Source: Picochlorum sp. 'celeri'
Lineage: Eukaryota; Chlorophyta; Trebouxiophyceae
Assembly: GCA_010909725.1 (NCBI GenBank)
Contig: JAACMV010000014.1
Coordinates: forward strand, 124,001-188,000
Direction: 5' to 3'
DNA length: 64,000 bases
Positions within the stretch are counted from its first letter, which is position 1, and each line of letters opens with the position of its first letter. The translations under genes and the position numbers were made by a program. Of the stretch, positions 54,065 through 63,041 are shown piece after piece. The notes under the pieces are model-generated. The model made no database searches. It worked only from the letters and a program-made list of their open reading frames with translations, and was not told the origin of the DNA.

Positions 54065-55375
54065 ATGCATATATATCCGTCCTGTGCTAGTAGCCATTTG
54101 CGATCGTCTGGCTGTGGCGGTGTGTGGCAGCCACGGCTGGCGGAGCGAGGCGTTTCTGTTGGCAGTTCCTGTCGGAATGATCGTTCAATGGGGTGGACAT
54201 CTGCTCCGAGGCTTGGGCACATGGGTCGTCCTTGTACTTCCTCTTCTTCTTCGACTCGATCAATTGTCACTGGCGCAGCGGCTGATGTTGTGGCGGCAAA
54301 TGGATCCAAGAGAGTTGTAGAGCATGAGAATGCAAAGGCGAATGGCAGCGGTAGTAGTCATGGGCAAGTCAACATGGGGAGGTCACAGTTGGATGGTCGA
54401 CTGCGTGAGCATCACCACAAGAAACCACAAGCAGGTAGAGTAGGGGAAGGGGACTGTGCTGTCGAGTTGACGGATAAAGAGATTAACCGACGGAGGAAGA
54501 TTAGTCAGGCAAATAAGGGCAAAGTTCCTTGGAATAAAGGCAAGAATATGACGGAGGAAATGAAGGCCAAGATTAGTCAGAGAACATATGAAGCTATGCA
54601 GCGACCAGAGGTAAAAGCTCGCATGAAAAAGGCAAATTCTCAGCGAGCGCCTCATTCTGAAGAGGTGAGGAAACGGATTAGGGAGGTTCTGAAACAGAGA
54701 GCGGATGCTGCCAAGGCTGTTATTTCGGAGCAGACTGATAGAATTCTCGCGGCGATGAGAGACAGTGAACATGAGTATGAAAGGAAAATAAGTGTTGATG
54801 ATGATGCCAAGGATGTCATTGGAAGGTTGGCATGGCGTCTGTTGCACAGGGATTTTGAGCTCATGTATGAGAAATGGGAGAATAATACGGATGGTTTTCG
54901 CACAGCTGTTGTGCTGCGTTTCAAAGAATTGGAGGATAGAAAGGTGAAGAGAAGGAGGGCAAAAACTAAGAAGAAGAATGAGGATAGAGAACGTAATCAG
55001 ACAATAAAAGCTGCTGAGAAGGCACGGAGTAAGCTTGCTCAGGCTGAGGAAAAGCTAGAATCCGTAGAGCATGCAATAGAAAAGCTTCAAGCGTTGAAGA
55101 TAACACTACAAGATGACCCCGAGTCTCTGTCTCGTGTCTTAGAGAAGGAGAACCAGACCACAGAGATTTTAGGGCGATTGAGAGAGCAGGTGAAACTCTT
55201 GCACCAAGCCATGGGGCCCTACGAGCAGCAATATGCTCAAGCAGCAACAGATGGTCCAGCTATTGTTCAGAATAAATCCAATTCATCAGTTGTATATAGC
55301 AGTGAGCATAAGAGGGCATCGTCTGTCCCTCAAGCAACTCCTCCATTAACTCAGGTACCCTGGGGGCGACATTGA
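54065..55375 (+). CDS. NUMOD3-motif protein, probably plastid-targeted
   Basis: Single exon, 436 residues. A Ser/Arg-rich N-terminus of about 75 residues suggests import. NUMOD3 DNA-binding-like motifs occur near residues 135-200: R-R-K-I-S-Q-A-N-K-G-K-V-P-W-N-K-G-K, then M-K-A-K-I-S-Q-R-T-Y and H-S-E-E-V-R-K-R-I. NUMOD3 is known from homing endonucleases; nuclear-encoded plant and algal proteins carry it without a nuclease domain, and none is seen here. A long basic coiled coil follows (K-A-A-E-K-A-R-S-K-L-A-Q-A-E-E-K-L, about residues 290-390). Function is unknown; nucleic-acid binding in the plastid is inferred. Confidence 0.75.
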   Translation: MHIYPSCASSHLRSSGCGGVWQPRLAERGVSVGSSCRNDRSMGWTSAPRLGHMGRPCTSSSSSTRSIVTGAAADVVAANGSKRVVEHENAKANGSGSSHGQVNMGRSQLDGRLREHHHKKPQAGRVGEGDCAVELTDKEINRRRKISQANKGKVPWNKGKNMTEEMKAKISQRTYEAMQRPEVKARMKKANSQRAPHSEEVRKRIREVLKQRADAAKAVISEQTDRILAAMRDSEHEYERKISVDDDAKDVIGRLAWRLLHRDFELMYEKWENNTDGFRTAVVLRFKELEDRKVKRRRAKTKKKNEDRERNQTIKAAEKARSKLAQAEEKLESVEHAIEKLQALKITLQDDPESLSRVLEKENQTTEILGRLREQVKLLHQAMGPYEQQYAQAATDGPAIVQNKSNSSVVYSSEHKRASSVPQATPPLTQVPWGRH

Positions 55376-55401
55376 TTGATTCAAGTATCACGGTTTATGC
55401 A

Positions 55402-58356
55402 TTACATCATACTCTTTGTAATTTTCCCTACATCTATACAGTATATATGGTTGTCTCTGCATCCAAAGTATCCTAACCCCGAGTCTGACAGCAGTAAAGA
55501 ATGAACAGAGTTCGGCATGTGGACACATGCCTCTACCTGTGGAAGAATGGATTTGTCACTTTCAGCAAGTCTGATGATGCGGATCACATTGTCACTGCAA
55601 CTTGCGAGCAATATATTTATATTGGGATTCAGATATGCGGTGTAGACTTCGATACCAGAAGTTGAGGGAAAGAGTGCCATCGAATCGTCAGAAAATGTCC
55701 CAAGGTTGAGTGTGATCACATGGCCACTCTGGCCAACCACAATGATGTGCTCCTCTCGCCCAGTCTTGTACAATATTGGATCGATGAAAAACTTTGATAT
55801 CTCTCCAAGAGACTTTTGAAAAATTGTGGACCCTGTTTCGAGGTCGAAACAGCAAAATGTGCCATGAAGAGACAGGGTGACAACACAATGCCCATGCGTT
55901 GAAGAATTCACGTGCAGTGGCTTGGCAAACACGACATCCTCCACAGATTTGCTCCACACTGCCTGTAAGACACATGAATCCGATGTATCATCGTTCAAAG
56001 CCACATTAAGAGCGATAATTTCCCCTTTCAACGTTGCTGCAATGCAACAGTCAACCTCTTGACAGTACTCCAGTGTACAGGCAACAGGGCCACCTACATT
56101 CATGAGCTTGTACACGCGATCCATCTTTCGAACATCTACAGCAGCTATATATCCATCATATGAACCAAACAAAACTTTTGTACCCACAACACATGGAGAA
56201 ACTCGCGCTCCAATGTTGAGCCTATGCTGGATGTACTCTTTCCCAGTTCTTGCACAAACAAAAGTTACACCAAATGCCGACCCTGGAATGACGAGCACGC
56301 CTTCCAACTCTGCCAATGTAGCAGATACTTTATCTCTAATCTTCAGGGTGAAAAGCACATCCGAACCAGCGGATGACAATGCATCCAACCGGCCTTGGTG
56401 GGAGCAGCACAGGAGGCCACCATGATGAAGCAAATGGCAAGGTGCATCAACACACGATCCTATATCTCGACTCCAAAGCATGCAATCCTCTATTTTCCAT
56501 AAATCCTTCGGTACACTATCGTGTGCCACTTTGGGTCTTTTTCGATCACGGCGGGCGAGGGCTCTGGCAGAATGGTGATGGTAGAAAACCTCATCAACAG
56601 GCAGATGGAGCTGGTTTGCAATTGCAACGACTGAAGACGAGGTTGCTCCTAAATCAAATATAGAATCCGTCGGCTCAAAAGAGTTCATCGGAATGTCCAA
56701 ACATTCTGCCAGAACTTCCATCACACGCTGCTCGCTGGACTCGTTTCTACCAGCAGTGGAGTGATGTTTACACTGGTTTACTTGCAGTTGCAATTTGTTC
56801 ACATCAACCTTGCCAGATAAATTCATCGGAATGTCAACATTGCCATCCATGATGATAACAGCACTTCCAGGACCTATAATGTCCCGACACTTTCTCCTCA
56901 CATCTGCAAATCCCACATCTTCCCTCCTCCAAAACACAAAGCATACAATCTGCGATGACTCTGCAACTGGCACAAACATAACATCCAGCACCCCATCAAC
57001 CTGCGCCTTGATATTCTGTATCATTCCATCCACATTGATGAATTCACCCTTTACTTTTTGCAAACCCCCAGACCGGCCTGTGATCACCAAGTTGCCTTGA
57101 CTGTCAAAGAATCCTAAATCCCCTGGATACTCGGTCTTCATTCTTCCATGGAAATCGCCAGAAATACAAACACCCCGATCATCATCCACAGTTATTGTAA
57201 ATCTAGGTAATGCTCTCCCGACAGGGATAGGTTTAGTCTTTTCACGCTCTGTATCAAAGTGTGTGCAGTCAAAATATGTGCAGTCTCCCCCAGTTCCAGT
57301 GGTCCCATACAAATTACAAATCCTCATTTGTTGAGAACGGAACACATCTTGCATCATCTTCAACAAATCACCATATAAGACCTCCCCTGAAGAGATGGCC
57401 ACTCGAACATTCTTCACAAGCTCCTCAACACGATTGACAGAAGCCAAAAGAAGTCTCCACAGAGTTGGGGTCAGGGTCACATGTGTACAGGAATGCTCTT
57501 GCCACAAAGACACGAGCTTATACGGGTCCAAATATACTTCAACACTCACACAAAGTATAGAAACATGTTTTTCTGTCAACAAAGGGCCAAAGATCTGACA
57601 CACATGATCAACAAAGCATGTTGGTGTATGAAATGACACAACATCCCCTTGCTCCCTCCATGGTATCTCGCATGCCTGCCATTCCAATCGATTCATCAAT
57701 ACAGAAATAGATCCATGCACAGGCTTTTGGGAATCTCCACTAGTTGTACCACTTGTATATAATATGTACAAGGTATCATCAGTGATGATGTCGCATGCTT
57801 TGTCCTTCTCCTCCTTTTCTTTGGTCTTGTCAACACCATGCCATTTCCCACAATGTCGAAACTCAAATCCTGTCGAATCCATTGTACGGGAGGCTCTAGA
57901 AACACACAGTACAGCACAGCTGTCAACATCAAAGGGTACACCCAAGCCACCAGGGACATCTCGATCCCCCACCACCACAACACTAGGTTGAAGCTCTGCC
58001 ATCATCAATGCCAATCGACTCTTTGAATATCGAGCATGAAGAGGTACAAAAGCGCAATCCACCGCCAAACAGGCCACCACACTCGCCACGTACAAAACAC
58101 TATTGTCCAGGTAAATCCCAACAAGAGGCCTTGTCATTGTCACCTGCTGCAGCTCAGAAATGCACTGTTCCATTAGGCTAAAAAACTCCTCTCTCGTCCA
58201 GAAAATCTTTTCATCATCTTTGTCCCCATGATCCAAGCATCCCTCAATGCATAGAGCACGCCCTTGTCCATTACATGTCCGTGTCTCTCCTCTCCTGCCT
58301 TGTCCGTAGAGCCGAATAGCCTGGTACAACTCGACCCGAGACGACGGTCCTCTCAT
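55402..58356 (-). CDS. AASDH: AASDH-like acyl-adenylating protein with carrier domain and PQQ beta-propeller
   Basis: Single exon, 984 residues. Adenylation domain (about 30-530): A3 motif Y-T-S-G-T-T-S-G-D-S-Q-K-P, N-L-Y-G-T-T-G-T, D-L-G-F-F-D-S-Q-G-N-L-V-I-T-G-R, and the C-terminal lysine in L-S-G-K-V-D-V. A carrier domain follows with F-D-L-G-A-T-S-S, whose serine would carry phosphopantetheine. The last third is a PQQ-type beta-propeller (V-D-V-R-K-M-D-R-V, L-H-G-T-F-C-C-F-D-L-E-T-G). This order is that of AASDH/ACSF4, conserved in animals and plants; its substrate remains unclear. The A3 motif is a few residues longer than usual. Converges with the NUMOD3 gene, 26 bp apart. Confidence 0.9.
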   Translation of the reverse strand: MRGPSSRVELYQAIRLYGQGRRGETRTCNGQGRALCIEGCLDHGDKDDEKIFWTREEFFSLMEQCISELQQVTMTRPLVGIYLDNSVLYVASVVACLAVDCAFVPLHARYSKSRLALMMAELQPSVVVVGDRDVPGGLGVPFDVDSCAVLCVSRASRTMDSTGFEFRHCGKWHGVDKTKEKEEKDKACDIITDDTLYILYTSGTTSGDSQKPVHGSISVLMNRLEWQACEIPWREQGDVVSFHTPTCFVDHVCQIFGPLLTEKHVSILCVSVEVYLDPYKLVSLWQEHSCTHVTLTPTLWRLLLASVNRVEELVKNVRVAISSGEVLYGDLLKMMQDVFRSQQMRICNLYGTTGTGGDCTYFDCTHFDTEREKTKPIPVGRALPRFTITVDDDRGVCISGDFHGRMKTEYPGDLGFFDSQGNLVITGRSGGLQKVKGEFINVDGMIQNIKAQVDGVLDVMFVPVAESSQIVCFVFWRREDVGFADVRRKCRDIIGPGSAVIIMDGNVDIPMNLSGKVDVNKLQLQVNQCKHHSTAGRNESSEQRVMEVLAECLDIPMNSFEPTDSIFDLGATSSSVVAIANQLHLPVDEVFYHHHSARALARRDRKRPKVAHDSVPKDLWKIEDCMLWSRDIGSCVDAPCHLLHHGGLLCCSHQGRLDALSSAGSDVLFTLKIRDKVSATLAELEGVLVIPGSAFGVTFVCARTGKEYIQHRLNIGARVSPCVVGTKVLFGSYDGYIAAVDVRKMDRVYKLMNVGGPVACTLEYCQEVDCCIAATLKGEIIALNVALNDDTSDSCVLQAVWSKSVEDVVFAKPLHVNSSTHGHCVVTLSLHGTFCCFDLETGSTIFQKSLGEISKFFIDPILYKTGREEHIIVVGQSGHVITLNLGTFSDDSMALFPSTSGIEVYTAYLNPNINILLASCSDNVIRIIRLAESDKSILPQVEACVHMPNSVHSLLLSDSGLGYFGCRDNHIYCIDVGKITKSMM

Positions 58357-58705
58357 AGTGACTGTTAGTCCCCCATAATGGTCCTATATTTCTTTATTAT
58401 ATATCAAGATACCATGCCTGTCTTTTCCGCTGAAAAATCGCATGCAACCAACGCAGAACAGCCCTTGCAACCTACTTGCAAACCCGTTCAAACGTTTCTA
58501 CTCCATTCTCGAACCATCTACGGTCTTCTGAGCGACAAATTACTTTACATTCAACATTATAGTGATACATTACTCACAATACATGTATATCTGGCTGTAT
58601 ATGTGTTCACATTCATCTGTTCCTGTGCCTGGAGGCATCTTTTTCTTTGAAAAGAAAGAAAAACTTGTTCTTGTTTGTATCCATGCGTCGAAAGACAGCC
58701 ATGTG
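58357..58705. other. Short intergenic region between AASDH promoter and ankyrin gene 3' end
   Basis: About 350 bases with the AASDH promoter. A 90-codon plus-strand frame is open (58378-58650) but has no recognisable domain. Confidence 0.4.
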
Positions 58706-60178
58706 TTAGAGCAAGGATTCGTAATACTCACGCATCTCTGGGTCAAGCATCATCAGAGCTGTCTCATCATCCAGGACTGTATGTGCAGCCTCAGCCAAGA
58801 GATGTGCCAGCTTTGCAAATCTTCCCAGAGCTGCAATCTTGCAAGCGGTGTTCCCACTCTCATCCTTGATCTTCAGATCAACCTCAACAGTATCAACGAG
58901 GTATTTCACAACATCAATATGGCCATCAACGCAAGCAAGCATGAGTCCCGTCCTTCCTTCAAAATCTGTCTGATTCATGTCAATCTCAACAGTTTCAACA
59001 AGGCATTTCACAACCTCAAGACGGCCACGAAGACACGCAAGCATAAACCCTGTTTTTCCCACAAGATTTGTTTTATGCACATTACACTGTTGTGTATCAA
59101 GGAGATATTTCACCACGTCGAGATGTCCCTCACGGCAGGCATACATGAAGGGTGTTGTACCATCATCATCCCAGTCTTCAATATTCACTGTACACTGCTC
59201 CAACAAGTACCTTACTACATCCACATGCCCACCATAACATGCATGCATCAACGCCTTGCACCCATTATCATCTTCATAATAATTCAATTCAGCGTCGCCA
59301 AGCTCGACAAAGAATCTCACCACATCCATATGACCACTGAAGCATGCATGCATGAAGGGTGTTTTGCCAAACTCATCCGGCGCGTGTATCGCCACCCTCT
59401 CGCTGTCCATCAGATATTTCATGATATCTATATGAGAATTCCAACACGCATACATGAAGGGCGTATCCCATGCATCATCCCGATCCTCTGGATCAATTGT
59501 GCTCTTCTCCAACAAAAATGTGACAATCTCCAGGTGACCATTCGCCGCCGCCTTATGCAGTGGATGCTTGTCACAGGGCCACTCATATTCATGAAGAATT
59601 CTATCGATAATCTCCACATCGAAGCCAGCCTTACACGCGCCAGCCAGAAGATCCACATCATATTTGGATCTCATCTCTTCTACATGGCGTGCACGTTCGT
59701 CAGCTCCCACAATCGACCCATCCTCTGCAGAGATCCGCTTGGAAAATTCCACCAACTGCTTTTGAGCACTAATACCAGTTCGAACAGTATTATACACACG
59801 CCACGGAACGTACGTTAAGTACTTGAAATGGCTCAACACCTCCTCACTGGTAGTGAGCGTGTCCAGCAGCGTCCATACATGTGTGTCCAGCTTATGCAGG
59901 ACATTCTTTACCCCATTCTTCGCATGCTCAACAGGCATTTTGATGATATATTCCTCCTCCTTTTCGAAAACAGGGTCCAAGTACTTGGTTTTTTTCCCAC
60001 AAAAATGCTTTTTCAAGTCTTCAGTCCTGAGAAACCCCAAAGCATGCAAACTCACGCAGGCCTGGACCTCCTTCAAAGAGTATACATTACTCAAATAATG
60101 CAAGATGGTCTCCTGAATCAAACCTGGACCAAGCACTTGCTGCAAGACATCCGCCGAAAGCTTTCGCTTACGCGACAT
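58706..60178 (-). CDS. Ankyrin-repeat protein
   Basis: Single exon, 490 residues. The N-terminal 170 residues are alpha-helical and unlike ankyrin (A-D-V-L-Q-Q-V-L-G-P-G, L-G-F-L-R-T-E-D-L-K-K-H-F). They are followed by roughly eight ankyrin repeats from about residue 170 to 460 (H-P-L-H-K-A-A-A-N-G-H-L-E-I-V, T-P-F-M-Y-A-C, T-G-L-M-L-A-C-V-D-G-H-I-D-V-V). T-P-F-M-Y-A-C variants replace the usual T-P-L-H-x-A and are very regular, suggesting recent repeat expansion. The C-terminal tail is helical and acidic (D-D-E-T-A-L-M-M-L-D-P-E-M-R). Partner unknown. Confidence 0.88.
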   Translation of the reverse strand: MSRKRKLSADVLQQVLGPGLIQETILHYLSNVYSLKEVQACVSLHALGFLRTEDLKKHFCGKKTKYLDPVFEKEEEYIIKMPVEHAKNGVKNVLHKLDTHVWTLLDTLTTSEEVLSHFKYLTYVPWRVYNTVRTGISAQKQLVEFSKRISAEDGSIVGADERARHVEEMRSKYDVDLLAGACKAGFDVEIIDRILHEYEWPCDKHPLHKAAANGHLEIVTFLLEKSTIDPEDRDDAWDTPFMYACWNSHIDIMKYLMDSERVAIHAPDEFGKTPFMHACFSGHMDVVRFFVELGDAELNYYEDDNGCKALMHACYGGHVDVVRYLLEQCTVNIEDWDDDGTTPFMYACREGHLDVVKYLLDTQQCNVHKTNLVGKTGFMLACLRGRLEVVKCLVETVEIDMNQTDFEGRTGLMLACVDGHIDVVKYLVDTVEVDLKIKDESGNTACKIAALGRFAKLAHLLAEAAHTVLDDETALMMLDPEMREYYESLL

Positions 60179-60515
60179 GTCACAACCAGATCTGGTTCAA
60201 TCTCTCCTCAAGAGTCCATGTATTTATTACATACCAACCAGATCGGCAGAGCTTTTTTTACAGCAACAAAAACAAGTATTCAATAGTTGGATGGAGATTG
60301 ATGCTGATTTCGTTTCTTCATGATTTCCGGTGCTGTCATCTGGGGTTTGCTGTTGTTTTCAAAAAAAGAAAGTATTTGAATCCCAGGCGCCTGGAACGAT
60401 GATGATGATCAGAAGCCATTACCGGACACATCCTTGAAGAATTATCCATTGTTATATAGATTAAAAGAAAAGGAAATTTCAGTGACAGAGAGAGAAAGAA
60501 AAAAGGCTGGCAAGC
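60179..60515. other. Intergenic region between divergent ankyrin and ARC6 genes
   Basis: About 340 bases with both promoters; AG-rich near 60470-60510. No gene or structured repeat seen. Confidence 0.4.
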
Positions 60516-63023
60516 ATGGCTCGAGTGACATGTCAAGGCCGTGACATGTTCCAGTCCTTGCTTCCGAAATCAGGGGCTACAAACCACCCCTTAGTAGTAC
60601 CCAGATTTGGAATGAGAAGGGGAACACGTATTATTATTCCCTTTGAGACGCATCGGAGGCGGATACGATCTTTGAATGGACGTGGGATTGTGAAAACGAG
60701 CGCATTTCTTCTAGGTGGTATCGGTCAAAAGGGAGAACCGTTGACGATTCCGTTAAACTTTTATGAGTTATTACATGTGAGTCGAGGGGCGAGTAAAGAC
60801 GCGATCTATCGTTCCTATGAGCGACTGATTTCGAATCCGCCAGATGTTGGGTTCAGCGAATGGTCTCTCCAGGCCAGGAAGTCGGTTCTTGAAGGGGCTA
60901 TAGAGACGTTGGGGACTCCAACGATTCGACGAGAGTATGATGAGAGGTTGGCGTTGGGGGCGATTGAGGAGACTGTTCCAGCTCGATATGTGAGTGGGGT
61001 GCTTATTTTGTTGCATGAGGCTGGCAAGTATGATGCGGTGATATCGACGGGGACGGCATGGTTGTCGTCGTTTCCGCGACATAAAGGGGCAAAGGATGTG
61101 GCAACGGTTGTGAGTTGTTCTTATGTGACGTCTGCGCGGGAGATGATTGAGGCAAGGGAGAGTCTCACAGAGGCCACGGCCTTTTTGGAGCGTGCCAAGG
61201 AGCTTTTGGTGAGGTATCATGGGTCTCTTCAGATTTTGGATATTGTGGAGAAGATGCTGAGTGATTTGGGTCCTCGATTGGCGATGGAAATGATTTCATC
61301 GACGGAGACGGGTACTCGGCATGAGGGTATTCTGTTGTTGCCCATGGCATTGGAGGGGTTGAAGAAGGAGTCTCCTCGTGATAGGAGGTCGCACCAAGCT
61401 TGGATATCGTATTTGGATAGGGTTCGGCAGTTGTTATCTGCGGATGAGCTGATCGAGTTGTTCAATGTTTCTGAGCACCTGTTTACAGATGCGAGAGAAT
61501 TGTATTATGTTGCTGTGGCTCATATTGCTGCTGGGGTGAGGCAGGAGGAGCCGAAATTGATTCGTACTGCAAAGGAATTGCTGATTAAGGCGGATTCGAT
61601 TGCGAAGAAACAGCAGACAGATTCAGATGAGGTTACCATGGCAGGGATTCGGTCAAGAAAGGTTGTGGAAGAGCAGCAGCGGCGTACCATGGCACGTTGC
61701 TGTACCGAGCTGTTGCTTGGAGATAGTGGAGCTGCTGCAGATGTGCTAGGATTGAGGAAAGATCCAGTGACGTGTGATAGGCAAATGTATTTGTTCATTA
61801 AGAATAATTCCAGAGGTGCTGAGACATTGCTGCCTGGGTTGTGTGTGTTGGTGGAGAGATGGACGAATGAGGTTGCTTTGGCATCGTTTTATAAGAATCG
61901 TGTTCCATTTAGTTTGAATGATTGGTTTGAAAGTGCCAAGGTGGTGTCGTTTATCGAAAATATGGAGGAGAGGAGAGTGGGTGGGGTGGTGCAGGGTATT
62001 GCATCATGGTTTGTATCTCCAGTGATCAACTTTTTCACGAATAGAGCACCTCAGCATGGTGGAAGCGTAGAGGATGCCGTGAAGATTGATGAGGAGGCAT
62101 TGGTGTTGGAAGAGGAAGAGCGCCATGTGGAAGAAGAAGATGATGTGACATACATGCCACAGCATCAGGAGGAGGTGGTGGTGGAAGAGGAAGAGAGGCA
62201 ACCTCCAGTGGTGGCTGATGACTCAAGGCCTGACTATGAAACCTTCCAAGAAGAAAGCACCATTGTTGAAGAGGCTGTCCAGCCGCTCTCATTCCAAGAG
62301 ACTTCATCTTTTCAGGAGAGGAGCCAACTGCTGGAAGAAGAAGAGAAGGATGGACTGGAAAAGAATGAGAATGAATACATGAGAGGTATGGAAAATGTCA
62401 GGCTATTTGATGATGACGATCTTCCTCACGCTATTGATGCGTCATCTATCGCACCGATTGGGGGTGAAGATTCATGGATGAAGAGCGCGTACGAGGCACG
62501 CCGTGTACGTTGGGGACGTGTGACTGCAACTGGTCTCCTGCTTCTTGCCGGTCTCTCTGCTCCGTTGGGCAGGCTTGGTGGCCATAGTATTATCAGTAAA
62601 TACATTCCCGTAGCTAGAATAGGATATAACACTTCATCCAACGTATTGAGTAGGGGGCAGGCGTATGCAATCATTAACAAATGGCAAAAGATCAAGTCGG
62701 ATGCCCTCGGGAAAAGTCACAAGACAGCAAGCCTTCCACAGATTCTTGGCGAACCTATGTCGCAGGAGTGGAATGCACGGGCAGTGGACTTGAAGAAAAA
62801 AGGTATTCACTATGTTCATACGAAACACGAATGCAAAATCAAGCGGGTTCGCCGGATTTCACCAGACAGCCATGAGGTGACTGCCGAGATTCGGGAAGAC
62901 ATTGCTGTGTACAAGTCTGATGGTTCGAGCCCTCAAACCATCCCATCCTCTTACAGGGTCAAGTACGATATCTCTTACATCGGAAACAGCTGGAAACTAA
63001 TGAGAGCTACCATCCAAGGATAG
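60516..63023 (+). CDS. ARC6: ARC6 plastid-division protein
   Basis: Single exon, 835 residues. Plastid leader of about 90 residues; then the J-like domain (N-F-Y-E-L-L-H-V-S-R-G-A-S, I-S-N-P-P-D-V-G-F-S, R-R-E-Y-D-E-R-L), which lacks the H-P-D of true J proteins as in plant ARC6. A large helical stromal region follows, a Glu-rich linker at about residues 530-580, a transmembrane helix near residue 665 (T-A-T-G-L-L-L-L-A-G-L-S-A-P-L), and the intermembrane-space domain (Q-A-Y-A-I-I-N-K-W-Q, ending Y-I-G-N-S-W-K-L). ARC6 anchors and stabilises the FtsZ ring at the inner envelope, and its intermembrane domain contacts PDV2-type proteins in plants. This supports a green-lineage host. Confidence 0.93.
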   Translation: MARVTCQGRDMFQSLLPKSGATNHPLVVPRFGMRRGTRIIIPFETHRRRIRSLNGRGIVKTSAFLLGGIGQKGEPLTIPLNFYELLHVSRGASKDAIYRSYERLISNPPDVGFSEWSLQARKSVLEGAIETLGTPTIRREYDERLALGAIEETVPARYVSGVLILLHEAGKYDAVISTGTAWLSSFPRHKGAKDVATVVSCSYVTSAREMIEARESLTEATAFLERAKELLVRYHGSLQILDIVEKMLSDLGPRLAMEMISSTETGTRHEGILLLPMALEGLKKESPRDRRSHQAWISYLDRVRQLLSADELIELFNVSEHLFTDARELYYVAVAHIAAGVRQEEPKLIRTAKELLIKADSIAKKQQTDSDEVTMAGIRSRKVVEEQQRRTMARCCTELLLGDSGAAADVLGLRKDPVTCDRQMYLFIKNNSRGAETLLPGLCVLVERWTNEVALASFYKNRVPFSLNDWFESAKVVSFIENMEERRVGGVVQGIASWFVSPVINFFTNRAPQHGGSVEDAVKIDEEALVLEEEERHVEEEDDVTYMPQHQEEVVVEEEERQPPVVADDSRPDYETFQEESTIVEEAVQPLSFQETSSFQERSQLLEEEEKDGLEKNENEYMRGMENVRLFDDDDLPHAIDASSIAPIGGEDSWMKSAYEARRVRWGRVTATGLLLLAGLSAPLGRLGGHSIISKYIPVARIGYNTSSNVLSRGQAYAIINKWQKIKSDALGKSHKTASLPQILGEPMSQEWNARAVDLKKKGIHYVHTKHECKIKRVRRISPDSHEVTAEIREDIAVYKSDGSSPQTIPSSYRVKYDISYIGNSWKLMRATIQG

Positions 63024-63041
63024 AAGAATGTAATCAAGTCA

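Noticed and set aside
54065..55375. Homing endonuclease
   Set aside because: Only NUMOD3 motifs and a coiled coil are present; no GIY-YIG, LAGLIDADG or HNH motif is visible.
58378..58650. 90-codon plus-strand frame with a hydrophobic C-terminus
   Set aside because: No recognisable family, no supporting context, and it lies in the AASDH promoter region.
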